From contig NZ_JARZAG010000007.1 in the NCBI RefSeq assembly GCF_029892155.1, forward strand, positions 248,001 through 312,000: DNA of 64,000 nucleotides, written 5' to 3'. Below the pieces are notes generated by a model. That model searched no databases. It saw nothing but the letters and a program-made list of their open reading frames with translations, and was not told the origin of the DNA. Made by a program: the position numbers and the translations under genes. Origin of the DNA: Kitasatospora sp. GAS204B. GTDB taxonomy: Bacteria > Actinomycetota > Actinomycetes > Streptomycetales > Streptomycetaceae. Positions 55,672 through 63,817 of the stretch are shown here, one piece after another; within the stretch, counting starts at the first letter, position 1, and each line of letters starts with the position of its first letter.

Positions 55672-57258
55672 TCAGCGGCGGATGCCGGTGGCGAACGGCA
55701 GGGTGTTGACGAACGCCCGGTGGTGCTCGCGGTCGCACCACTCCAGCTTGAGGTAGCTCTTGCCGGCCGAGGCCCGGATGGTCCGCTTGTCGCGGGCCAG
55801 CGCCTCGGGGCTGCGCGAGGAGACGGTGATGTAGCCGACCAGGTTGACCCCGGCGGCGCCGGAGGCCAGGTCGTCGCCGCGCTGGTCGACCCGGCCGGTG
55901 TGGGCCAGGTCGCGCGGGTCGACCGTGCGGTTCATCTTGGCGGCCCGGCTGGACTCGGCCTCGTCGTTGGTCTTCTCGGTGAGCATCCGCTCGATCGCCA
56001 CGTCCGTGGGCTCCAGGTCCATGGTGACGGCCACCGTGCGGATCACGTCGGGGGTGTGGACCAGCAGCGGGGCCAGGAAGTTGACGCCCACCGGGGTGAG
56101 CGGCCACTCCTTGATCCAGGCGGTGGCGTGGCACCAGGGCGCGCGGGTGGCGGACTCGCGGGTCTTGGCGGTCAAGTACTGCGGGTGGGTGGCGTCCAGC
56201 TCGGCCGGCCAGGCGTTGCGCCGGCTCATCGCCTGGAGGTGGTCGATCGGGTGGTCCGGGTCGTACATCGAGTGCAGCAGCGAGGAGAGCCTGGCCTGGC
56301 CCAGCGGCTGCCGCACCCGGATGTCGGCCTCGGCCAACCGGGCGCAGATGTCGGTCAGTTCACGTGCCATCACGGCCGCCAGGCCCTCGTCGTCGCGGTT
56401 CGCCTGGTCGGCGTCCCGCTTGTCGTAGGCGCTGCGGCCCATCGCGTGCGCCTCGGCGGCCAGGTCGCGGTTGTACTGCATGCAGGCGACCAGGTAGGCC
56501 CGGTGCTGCTCGGAGGAGGTGGAGACCATCGACTGCAGCTGGTCGTAGGAGTCCTGCAGCCAGCGCGGCGCGTCGTGATCGCCGCGCCGCTCGACGTCCT
56601 TGGCGTGCGCGTCCGGATCGGCGGGCAGGGTGCGGGCCAGGATCTGCAGCCGGGTCACGAACCCGTCCCCGTTGGCGACATGCTTGAGCAGCGTGCCGAA
56701 GCGGTCGACCAGCGCCTCCTGGTCCTCGGAGTCGCGCAGGCCCACGCCCGGGCCCTCGATCTCGATCGCGGCGGTGACCGTGCGCCGCTCCAGGTGCATC
56801 AGCACCGCGACCTCGTCCGGCCCGAACGGCGCGCTCAGCCAGCGCAGCCGGCCCACCCCCGGCGGCGGGCCGACCTCGATCTCGCGGCCGTCAAGACGGG
56901 TGCCGGCGTCCATCGCGGTGGACTGCCACACGGCCCGCCCGCTGCGCACGGTGCGCCGGTAGCTGCGGTTGATCTCGACCCACTTGTAGAAGGTCCGGCG
57001 CCGGTAGGGGACGTAGACGGCGGCGATCGCCAGCAGCGGGAAGCCGACCAGGCCGGCGATCCGCAGCGCCAGGATCGGCATCAGCAGGCCCCAGAGCATG
57101 CCCAGGAAGGCGCCGAAGATGATCAGCAGGATCTCCCCCGACTCCCGGTTGCGCCCGATCGGCGCGTTCGGTCGGGCCTTGCCGATCAGATAGGTGCGGC
57201 GCTGGTGGACATAACTCTGGGCGTACTGCCCCCCGTACTGGCCGAGCTCGCTGCTCAA
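55672..57258 (-). CDS. SCO6880-family VirB3/VirB4N-like membrane protein
   Basis: A 528-residue protein with two N-terminal membrane helices (GEILLIIFGAFLGMLWGLL and LRIAGLVGFPLLAIAAVYVPY), like PrgI/VirB3, and a long cytoplasmic region of the type called SCO6880 family. RRTVTAAIEIEGPGVGLRD, QILARTLPADPDAHAKDV, and a late NLVGYITVSSRSPEALARDKRTIRA resemble the N-terminal domain of VirB4. The start is GTG/ATG at 57258 (MSSELGQYGGQYAQSY). It lies between the virB6-like and virB4-like genes with gaps of 6 and 19 bp, so it is clearly in the operon. Confidence 0.82.
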   Translation of the reverse strand: MSSELGQYGGQYAQSYVHQRRTYLIGKARPNAPIGRNRESGEILLIIFGAFLGMLWGLLMPILALRIAGLVGFPLLAIAAVYVPYRRRTFYKWVEINRSYRRTVRSGRAVWQSTAMDAGTRLDGREIEVGPPPGVGRLRWLSAPFGPDEVAVLMHLERRTVTAAIEIEGPGVGLRDSEDQEALVDRFGTLLKHVANGDGFVTRLQILARTLPADPDAHAKDVERRGDHDAPRWLQDSYDQLQSMVSTSSEQHRAYLVACMQYNRDLAAEAHAMGRSAYDKRDADQANRDDEGLAAVMARELTDICARLAEADIRVRQPLGQARLSSLLHSMYDPDHPIDHLQAMSRRNAWPAELDATHPQYLTAKTRESATRAPWCHATAWIKEWPLTPVGVNFLAPLLVHTPDVIRTVAVTMDLEPTDVAIERMLTEKTNDEAESSRAAKMNRTVDPRDLAHTGRVDQRGDDLASGAAGVNLVGYITVSSRSPEALARDKRTIRASAGKSYLKLEWCDREHHRAFVNTLPFATGIRR

Positions 57259-57264
57259 GGTGCG

Positions 57265-58560
57265 TCACCCTCCCTTCGCTGGGTTCTGTGCTGGGGCCTG
57301 GGCGGGCGGCTGGGCCGGTGGCGCCGGGGTGCGCGAGGCGTGCGCGGCGATCCCGGCCGCGGCCGAGCCGCCACCGGCGCCACCACCCCCGCCGCCCCCT
57401 CCCTCGGCGCCGCCGCGCGAGCCGTGCGTCGAGATGCCCTGCTTCACCAGGTTGGCCGGACCGTTGATCATCGCCGAGCCGGCCGACACCGCGCTCGCCC
57501 GGGCCTGGCGCAGGTGCACCATCTCGTCACCGAAGCCGGGCACGAAGCGGTAGATGGCGGTGCTGGCGAAGATCGACAGGAAGAGGATCGCCAGGCCCGA
57601 GAGCACCCGGGCGAAGTCGTCCGAGGCTCCGGCGCCACTGGCCACCGCGCTGGCCAGGCCCAGGATGATCACGATCACCGGTTTGGCGAGGTCGATCGCG
57701 GCCATCAGGCCCGCCCAGCGGCGCACGTGCTTCCACAACTGCTTGTCCACCAGGCCGGCGTAGACCGCGGTGCCCAGCAGCGCTCCCACGTAGAGCATCG
57801 CGGCCCGGATCAGCAGTTCGATCCAGAGCACCGCGGCGGCCAGCACCGCGACCAGCGAGACCAGGATCAGGATCAGCGGACCGCCGCCGATCGTGCCGTG
57901 CTCCAGGGTGTCGGCGAGCCCGCCGAGATAGCCCTTGGTGTCCGACTTGGTCCCCGAGGCGATGGCGGCGGTCAGGCTGTCGGTGGCGCCGGTCACGGTG
58001 TAGAGGATCAGCGGGGTGAAGGCGGAGGCCACCACGGTCAGCCAGAGGAAGCCGATCGCCTCCGAGAAGGCCTGGGTCAGCGGCACCCCGCGCACCGCGC
58101 GCTTGGTCACCGCGAGCAGCCACAGCACCAGGGTGACCACGGTGGCGCCGGCGAAGACCACGGCGTACTGCTGCAGGAAGCTGGCGTTGGTGAAGTCGAC
58201 CTGGGTGGTGCCGTCTATCTGGCCGGACAGGCTGCGCACCACCCAGGCGGCGGCCTGGGCGCAGCCCTTGGCGAGCGAGCCGAGGGGGTCGGTGACGGAG
58301 CCCACGGTGGAGGTGCCGGGGAGCGAGCCACCAGGGCTGTTGGCACACAGGATCCCATCGCCGGCCATCGGCAGGTTGGGGCAGTTGCCGTTGGAGGGCG
58401 AGGGCGCCGGGCTGGGGCTCCCCGAGGCCGCCCCCGAAGGCGACGGCGCCGCGAAGGCGCGCTGCGCCAGCAGCAGCCCGCCCAGCTGCACCAGCAGCAC
58501 CGCGCTCCCCAGCCGCCCGGTCCGGCGCAGGAGGGAGCCTTGCAGACCGTCAGCGGGCAT
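57265..58560 (-). CDS. VirB6/TrbL-like polytopic membrane protein
   Basis: A 431-residue protein with a signal-like N terminus (LGSAVLLVQLGGLLLAQRAFA), a Ser/Pro-rich linker with a Cys pair, and about six membrane helices in the middle (for example VVFAGATVVTLVLWLLAV, PLILILVSLVAVLAAAVLWI and PVIVIILGLASAVAS). The tail is Gly/Ala/Pro-rich (GGAEGGGGGGGGAGGGSAAA). The topology matches VirB6/TrbL, which forms the inner-membrane channel of T4SS machines. The ATG at 58560 overlaps the end of the upstream gene by 11 bp. Confidence 0.8.
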   Translation of the reverse strand: MPADGLQGSLLRRTGRLGSAVLLVQLGGLLLAQRAFAAPSPSGAASGSPSPAPSPSNGNCPNLPMAGDGILCANSPGGSLPGTSTVGSVTDPLGSLAKGCAQAAAWVVRSLSGQIDGTTQVDFTNASFLQQYAVVFAGATVVTLVLWLLAVTKRAVRGVPLTQAFSEAIGFLWLTVVASAFTPLILYTVTGATDSLTAAIASGTKSDTKGYLGGLADTLEHGTIGGGPLILILVSLVAVLAAAVLWIELLIRAAMLYVGALLGTAVYAGLVDKQLWKHVRRWAGLMAAIDLAKPVIVIILGLASAVASGAGASDDFARVLSGLAILFLSIFASTAIYRFVPGFGDEMVHLRQARASAVSAGSAMINGPANLVKQGISTHGSRGGAEGGGGGGGGAGGGSAAAGIAAHASRTPAPPAQPPAQAPAQNPAKGG

Positions 58561-59359
58561 AGCGGAAGCCTCCGAACTGCTGGACGGCGCCGGTGATCTC
58601 GTCGGCACTGGCGGCCTGTTGGTCGGCTGGGACGGGAGCGGGGCCGTTCTGGGTGGCGAAGTCGGTGAGCTTCCAGTCGCCGCCGGTCCAGCGCAGGCTC
58701 AGCGTGAGCGTGAACCAGTTCGCGGACACCGGCTTGGTCGAGGAGGTCCCGGCCAGCCCCTCCAACCCCGTGCACCAGACCATCGCCTTGGTGCTGTCGG
58801 CCGTGTAGCCGTCCGTGTGGGTGCCGATCGGCACCGTGCGGCTGACGAAGGTGAGCCCCTTGGGCGGCTGGCCCTGGGCGTCCAGGCCGTAGCCGCTCAG
58901 CACGGCCGCGGTGAGCTGCTGGTCCAGCCGGCCGCGCAGCGCGTCGGCGGTGGCCGGGTCGGCGATGGTGGCGAACACGCCGCGCCGTCCGTCGGCCCGG
59001 AACATGTCGGTGCTGCCCAGCGCGACCGCGTAGTTGGCCGCCGCCGACTGGGCGCCCTGTTCGGTGTCGGGGTAGCCGGTGGCGATCCCGTTGCTGGTGG
59101 TGCTGACCGGCTGGGTGCCGCTGGGCGCGGTGGGCGCGCTCGCCCCGGGCGGCGGGGGGGCCTGGTGGCCGCCGCTCGCCGAGGGGTCGGGCTTGCCGCG
59201 GTTGGCGATGGCGATCGCGACCACCAGCAGGGTGACCACCAGCAGCACCGTCAGCAGGGTGCGCAGCGGCCGGGGCTGACGGCCCGCCGGATACGGGGAG
59301 GACTGTTCGCCGACCGGCAGCCGCGTACGGGTGTGCGGCTGGTCGTCGGGCAACGGCAC
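58550..59359 (-). CDS. VirB8/TcpC-like bitopic protein
   Basis: A 269-residue protein with a cytoplasmic Pro-rich start, one membrane helix (LLTVLLVVTLLVVAIAIA), a Pro/Ser linker, and an outside domain that looks NTF2-like (QSAAANYAVALGSTDMFRADGRRGVFATIADP, then NWFTLTLSLRWTGGDWKLTDFATQNGP). VirB8/TcpC proteins of Gram-positive conjugation systems have this layout. The GTG at 59359 has AGGAGGG six bases upstream. Family assignment rests on topology and the closing beta strands, so it is tentative. Confidence 0.7.
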   Translation of the reverse strand: MPLPDDQPHTRTRLPVGEQSSPYPAGRQPRPLRTLLTVLLVVTLLVVAIAIANRGKPDPSASGGHQAPPPPGASAPTAPSGTQPVSTTSNGIATGYPDTEQGAQSAAANYAVALGSTDMFRADGRRGVFATIADPATADALRGRLDQQLTAAVLSGYGLDAQGQPPKGLTFVSRTVPIGTHTDGYTADSTKAMVWCTGLEGLAGTSSTKPVSANWFTLTLSLRWTGGDWKLTDFATQNGPAPVPADQQAASADEITGAVQQFGGFRYAR

Positions 59360-59539
59360 GGCGGCCCTCCTGGGACAGGGGAGCCGGCGGTGGGCTCCAG
59401 CGTTACGTTCCGGGACACCCGGCGGCGGCCGACCTGGCTGACCGCAGGTCGGCCGTCCAGTTCTGACTCTCCGATTCTGACCGACCGGCACGGTTACCGG
59501 TACGACTGTCGGAAGACTTCCGGTATGACTGTCTGACCG

Positions 59540-59917
59540 TCAGATGGACATGCCGTACACAATGGTGAACAGAGTGCCCAGGGATCCGATGATGAACACG
59601 CCGGTCAGGCCGGCGATGATCAGCCCCTTGCCCTGCTCGGCGCTGAAGGTGTCGCGCATCGCGGTGGCTCCGATCCGCTGCTTCGCCGCCCCCCAGACCG
59701 CGATCGCCAGGCAGGCCAGAATGGCGACCGCCATCACGACCTCCACCATGATCCGGGCCTCCGAACCGAGGGTGGAGAACGGGCCCCAGTCCGGGGCGAT
59801 TCCCCCGATGATGGTGTCGATGCTGCCCTTCGGGGCCGGACTCGGGCTCGGGTCTGCCAGCAAGCCCCCCGCGTATCCGTTCACGACGCCACCCACACTG
59901 CTCGCTGTGTCACTCAC
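59540..59917 (-). CDS. small two-helix membrane protein (VirB2/TrbC-like)
   Basis: A 125-residue protein with a Ser/Pro-rich N-terminal segment, then two membrane helices (MVEVVMAVAILACLAIAVWGA and GLIIAGLTGVFIIGSLGTLFTIV) joined by a short polar loop with KQRIGATAMRDTFSAEQGKG. This is the pattern of T4SS pilin-type (VirB2/TrbC) proteins, though no signal-peptidase site is clear. The GTG at 59917 has AGGA six bases upstream; an ATG at 59923 touches that site. It is the first gene of the minus-strand cluster. Confidence 0.72.
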   Translation of the reverse strand: MSDTASSVGGVVNGYAGGLLADPSPSPAPKGSIDTIIGGIAPDWGPFSTLGSEARIMVEVVMAVAILACLAIAVWGAAKQRIGATAMRDTFSAEQGKGLIIAGLTGVFIIGSLGTLFTIVYGMSI

Positions 59918-60258
59918 GTGCATTCCTGTCTCACCGCCCGATCAGGCAATTGAAGGCCCATCACCTCAGGAGCGCGAAGGGCTGAGGCCTATTCTTGGCC
60001 GGATCTGATGTCGACTTGGCTACTTCTTGCAGATTGGTCGCGCGGCTCGGGACATGTACGTCAGTATGTCCACCGTACGAAGGATAGCGCTCACTCTTTG
60101 TATCTCCGATGATTGCGCCGAGCAACGCCTTGCAGAAGACTGGCAGGGGTGTCGGCCGATCGCCCTGGCGCGTGCGGGGGGCATATGCGGGCCCGTGTCG
60201 CGCCGGAGGCTCCGGCCCAGGATCCACTGGGGCACAAGCACTCTGACACTGCATCGGG
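59918..60258. other. 341-bp divergent promoter region of the T4SS-like cluster
   Basis: It separates the cluster start (minus strand) from the cell-wall hydrolase gene (plus strand). It is much richer in A+T than its surroundings between 59990 and 60140. It contains TACGTCAGTATG- and CGTACGAAGGATAG-type segments that could hold promoters, and a GGCCCGTG/CACTGGGG-rich part near the hydrolase start. I see no gene or recognised riboswitch in it. Confidence 0.5.
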
Positions 60259-61446
60259 ATGGTGCTGATGGTACTCCGGAAAGGCGGTCGCGCGGCGATC
60301 GCGGGGGGAGCTGTTGCATTCGGCTTCCTGCTGCTGGTCGGCGTCGGAACATACGCCGCCGGCGGCACCGTGCAGGCCGGCGGCTCGGGCCTGGCGCTCG
60401 CCCCGGGGACCGTTCCGGCCGCCTATCAGGGCCTGATCCAGCAGGCCGGCGGCAAGTGCCCGCAGATCTCCCCGCCGATGCTGGCCGCCCAGCTCTACCA
60501 GGAGAGCGGCTTCGATCCGTCAGCCCGCAGTGGTGCCGGGGCGCTTGGCCTGGCCCAGTTCCTGCCGAGCACCTGGGCGATCTACGGAGTGGACGGCGAC
60601 GGTGACGGCAAGGTCGACATCTGGAACCCGGCGGACGCCATCGCCTCGGCCGCCAACTACGACTGCGCGCTGGCCAAGGACACCGCCAACGTCCCCGGCG
60701 ACCCGCAGGCCAACCTGCTCGCCGCCTACAACGCCGGCCCCTACGCGGTGATCAGCGCCGGCGGGGTGCCCGGCTACACCGAGACCCAGGGGTACGTCCG
60801 CTCGATCAAGGCGCTGGAGGCCAGCTTCACCGCACCCACCAGCACGGTCGCCGTCTCCCCGCAGGCCTCCGGCGCGATCTACTTCGCCCAGACCAAGCTC
60901 GGCACGCCCTACCTGTGGGGCGGCGACGGACTCGCCTCGCAGAACTACGAGTTCGACTGCTCCGGCCTGACCGTGGCCGCCTACGCCTCGGTCGGCATCA
61001 CGCTGCCCCGGGTGGCCAACGACCAGTGGTACGCCGGACCGCACCCCTCGCGCGACCAACTGCGCCCCGGCGACCTGGTCTTCTTCGCCACCGACCTGAG
61101 CGACCCGCGCACCATCCACCACGTCGGCATCTACGTCGGCGGCGGCTACATGATCAACGCCCCGCACACCGGCGCGGTGATCCGCTACGACTCCATCGAT
61201 CAGAAGGAGTACATCGGCGCCACCCGGGTCACCCAGGACGGCGCCGCCGCCGTACCGGTCCGCGACAACAACGGCAACGGCAACATCACCGGCGGCTCCG
61301 ACCCCGGCGCGAACGGCCCGGCCCAGTCGACCGCCACCCCGACCACTCCGCCGCCCGGCGCCCCCGCTTCGAACCCCGCGCCACCCGCCGCCGCGGCCGC
61401 CCTGCCCACCGGCGCCAGCACCACCAGGCCGGGGAAGGCCGCCTGA
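60259..61446 (+). CDS. lytic transglycosylase plus NlpC/P60 cell-wall hydrolase (VirB1-like)
   Basis: A 395-residue exported enzyme with a membrane anchor (IAGGAVAFGFLLLVGVGTYAA), an SLT-type domain (AAQLYQESGFDPSARSGAG with the catalytic Glu, then LAQFLPSTWAIYG and AAYNAGPYAV), and an NlpC/P60 domain (LGTPYLWGGDG, catalytic Cys in YEFDCSGLTVAAY, His in IHHVGIYVGGGYMINAPHTG). A Pro/Ala/Thr-rich tail follows. It would cut both the glycan and the peptide of peptidoglycan. Divergent placement next to the VirB-like genes suggests that it opens the wall for that apparatus. The start could also be ATG 60268. Confidence 0.88.
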   Translation: MVLMVLRKGGRAAIAGGAVAFGFLLLVGVGTYAAGGTVQAGGSGLALAPGTVPAAYQGLIQQAGGKCPQISPPMLAAQLYQESGFDPSARSGAGALGLAQFLPSTWAIYGVDGDGDGKVDIWNPADAIASAANYDCALAKDTANVPGDPQANLLAAYNAGPYAVISAGGVPGYTETQGYVRSIKALEASFTAPTSTVAVSPQASGAIYFAQTKLGTPYLWGGDGLASQNYEFDCSGLTVAAYASVGITLPRVANDQWYAGPHPSRDQLRPGDLVFFATDLSDPRTIHHVGIYVGGGYMINAPHTGAVIRYDSIDQKEYIGATRVTQDGAAAVPVRDNNGNGNITGGSDPGANGPAQSTATPTTPPPGAPASNPAPPAAAAALPTGASTTRPGKAA

Positions 61447-61574
61447 CGGCCCACCAGATCCGCCCGGCTCACGTCAAGTTTCCGTAACACCCGCCTGCCA
61501 TGGAACGCTGTGCTCCGCCCGGCTCGTTATGCACAGGGCCACCCACCGACCACGCGGCGCACAGGAGGTACGGC

Positions 61575-62300
61575 GTGTCGACGCTGCTTGCCGACACCAG
61601 CAACCCGGACCTCGAACTGCTCTACACCGTCAACGGCTGGGCCAAGGCCTCCCCCGGCTGGCTCGACGGCCTGGTCTCCTGGATCGGCGAGTACGGCATC
61701 CTGCTCGGCCTGTTCACCCTGTGCGCCGTCGCCTGGCTGCGGGCCCGCCACCGGCCGGCCGCGCCCGCGGCGGTGGCCGGGGTGCTCTGGGTCCCGCTCG
61801 CGGTGGCCCTGGCCGAACTGGCCAACCTGCCGATCGCCGCCATCGTGAACCGGCCCCGCCCGTTCCTGAACCACCCGGGCCTGGACGTGCTGGTGGCCGG
61901 CAAGGCCGGCACCCACTCCTTCGTCAGTGACCACGCCACCATGTCGATGGCGGTGGCCGTGGCGCTCTTCCTGGTCGACCGGCGGCTGGGGGCACTGGCC
62001 GGCACCTTGGCGGCGCTGCAGGGCTTCTGCCGGATCTTCATGGGCGTGCACTATCCGACCGACGTGCTGGGCGGCTACGCCCTCGCCACCGCCGTGGTGC
62101 TGCTGCTGGCCCCGCTGGCGATGGCCGTCCTGGTGCCGCTGTGCCACGCGCTGGCCCGCACGGCGGCCGCGCCGCTGATCACGGCCGGCCCGTACGGCAA
62201 CCCGCGCGGCGGGCGCCGTCGGCGCGGCGCCCGGGCGCTCGATCGCCCGCTGCCCGGCCCGGAACGCGCCACCACCGCCGATTCCGATCTCGCCGCCTGA
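61575..62300 (+). CDS. PAP2-family membrane phosphatase
   Basis: A 241-residue phosphatase of the phosphatidic acid phosphatase type 2 family with about five membrane helices. The three catalytic motifs are ANLPIAAIVNRPRPF, SFVSDHATMSMAVAVAL (SDH in place of the common SGH) and CRIFMGVHYPTDVLGGY. Likely substrates are undecaprenyl or phosphatidyl phosphates on the outer face. The GTG at 61575 has a perfect AGGAGG six bases upstream, which rejects the longer frame from 61500. A basic tail (GGRRRRGARALDR) follows. Confidence 0.88.
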   Translation: MSTLLADTSNPDLELLYTVNGWAKASPGWLDGLVSWIGEYGILLGLFTLCAVAWLRARHRPAAPAAVAGVLWVPLAVALAELANLPIAAIVNRPRPFLNHPGLDVLVAGKAGTHSFVSDHATMSMAVAVALFLVDRRLGALAGTLAALQGFCRIFMGVHYPTDVLGGYALATAVVLLLAPLAMAVLVPLCHALARTAAAPLITAGPYGNPRGGRRRRGARALDRPLPGPERATTADSDLAA

Positions 62301-62331
62301 TCCGGCCCCGGCCGGCGCCCCGCGGCGAACG

Positions 62332-62532
62332 CTACGCCGAGCCCGCCCCCGCCTGATGCTCGCCCGCGTCCCGCCGCGCCCGATCGCGCGAGCGCCGGGC
62401 CGGCGCGAACCAGCCGCAGTCACAGGAGGCGTACGCGAAGGACCCTCGCTCGGCGACCGCCACCCGGTGCGCGGCGGGCCCGTCTTCGTGTTCATCGCGG
62501 GAGTCGGCGTGGGCCGACGGCTCCGTATACAC
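62332..62532 (-). CDS. small Cys-containing hypothetical protein (66 aa)
   Basis: A 66-residue protein starting at GTG 62532. Its second half contains SFAYASCDCGWFAPARRSRDRARRDAGEH, a C-x-C-G-W-x-x-P-A-R-R-x-R-x-x-A pattern that I associate with small streptomycete proteins of unknown role. GGGAG lies about 14 bases before the GTG, a weak match. The Cys pair and His could bind a metal. It is convergent with the PAP2 gene. Confidence 0.58.
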   Translation of the reverse strand: MYTEPSAHADSRDEHEDGPAAHRVAVAERGSFAYASCDCGWFAPARRSRDRARRDAGEHQAGAGSA

Positions 62533-62714
62533 GTTGTTAACGGTAACTCCCGACCCCTATCCCCGGCGCGCACCGGCCGCCGCGCGCCGTCACTGCCGTA
62601 ACCCGCGCGACGGCCGGTCGTTTTCGCCAGTACCGGCCCCGCCCACCCAGGGGCGGCGGCCCGCCGGTCGTCCGGCCCGTCGGGGACCGGATCACCCTGG
62701 GGGTTGAGATCACC

Positions 62715-63644
62715 ATGACGACGAACAGCACGACGACGAACAGCACACCGACGTTCAGCACGACGGCGGCCCGCTCCGCCCGCCTGCTCGGCCCGGTGGC
62801 GGCCGCCGCCCTGCTGGCCGCCACGCTGTCGGCCTGCGGCGGCGCCTCCGGCGGCTCCGCCGACGCGAGCCCCGCCGGGACGGCGAGCCAGAGCCCGGTG
62901 GCCGACAAGCTCGCCGACGACCCGCTGACGGCCGTGCGCAACGCCGCCGACATCACCGGGCGGACCGGCTCGGTGCAGGCCGCCACCCAGCTGACCACCG
63001 AGTCGGGCGCGAAGCAGGCCGACTTCTCCGGCAGCGGCTCGTACGACTACGGCAAGCGGATCGGCCGCCTGGAGGTGCAGGTGCCGCCCGGGGCGGCCAC
63101 CACCGGCAAGGTGGTCGAGGTGGTCGAGCCGGGCATCGTCTTCCTGCAGAACAGCGGCGCCAAGGTGCCTGCGGGCAAGTGGGTCAAGCTGGACGTGCGC
63201 CAGCTCGCCGACGGCAACCTGATCAGCAACGGCGCCACCGACCCGGCCACCGCCGCCGCGGCCCTGCGCGGTGTCCAGCAGGCCTCGGTGGTCGGCGACG
63301 AGACGCTGAACGGCGTGCCGCTCAAGCACTACAAGGGCACTCTCGACCTGGCGAAGGCCGCCGACGCCACCGGCGGCCAGGGGGCGTACGGCCTGCGGAT
63401 GGCGGCCGCCACCTTCACCGTCAAGGACGTCCCGTTCGAGGCCTGGCTGGACGCCCAGGGGCGGCTGAACAAGGTGACCGAGTTCTTCACCTTCGCCGGG
63501 GTGGCCGGCTCCAAGGACGCCAAGGACCAGGTGAAGGTCACCTCCTCACTGACCTTCAGCGACTTCGGCAAGCCGGTCCAGCTCAGCGAGCCGCCCGCCG
63601 CCGACGTGGTCGAGATGACGGAGTCCGGCTCGCCGACGAAGTGA
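62715..63644 (+). CDS. lipoprotein of the LppX/LprAFG-like type
   Basis: A 309-residue lipoprotein. The signal ends in the lipobox LSAC (LLGPVAAAALLAATLSACGG). The mature part shows SVQAATQLTTESGAKQADFSG, IGRLEVQVPPGAATTGKVVEV, VVGDETLNGVPLKHYKGTLDL, FEAWLDAQGRLNKVTEFF and KVTSSLTFSDFGKPVQLSEPP. This resembles the LolA-like fold of mycobacterial LprG and LppX, which carry lipids across the periplasm. Its cargo here is unknown. The ATG at 62715 follows GGGGGTTGAGATCACC. Confidence 0.82.
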   Translation: MTTNSTTTNSTPTFSTTAARSARLLGPVAAAALLAATLSACGGASGGSADASPAGTASQSPVADKLADDPLTAVRNAADITGRTGSVQAATQLTTESGAKQADFSGSGSYDYGKRIGRLEVQVPPGAATTGKVVEVVEPGIVFLQNSGAKVPAGKWVKLDVRQLADGNLISNGATDPATAAAALRGVQQASVVGDETLNGVPLKHYKGTLDLAKAADATGGQGAYGLRMAAATFTVKDVPFEAWLDAQGRLNKVTEFFTFAGVAGSKDAKDQVKVTSSLTFSDFGKPVQLSEPPAADVVEMTESGSPTK

Positions 63645-63740
63645 CGGCCACCTCGGCTCCGCGCCGGCAGCCACCCGTTTCGGCGACAGAGATGGCCCGT
63701 CCGTGCCATGGGGACCGGGCCCGGCACTCTCTAGGCTGGA

Positions 63741-63776
63741 TGGGGGCGCCTCCCGGCCGAAGGCCGGGGGAGGGTG
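63741..63776. repeat. dispersed palindromic element, copy 2
   Basis: TGGGGGCGCCTCCC, then GGCC-GAA-GGCC and GGGGGAGG form a hairpin related to the copy at 54251-54282 (in the opposite orientation). It lies between the lipoprotein gene and the last small gene. Confidence 0.65.
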
Positions 63777-63817
63777 GCTGCCGCCCCGGCGTACGGGTGG
63801 TGAAGGGGTGGTGCAGG

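Noticed and set aside
55567..58596. 1009-aa plus-strand open frame opposite the T4SS-like genes
   Set aside because: Rich in His, Gln, Arg and Gly without domains; the minus-strand genes have membrane helices, ribosome sites and tight spacing.
61527..63329. 600-aa minus-strand open frame
   Set aside because: It overlaps the PAP2 and lipoprotein genes, which have clear catalytic or lipobox motifs, and it shows only low-complexity sequence.
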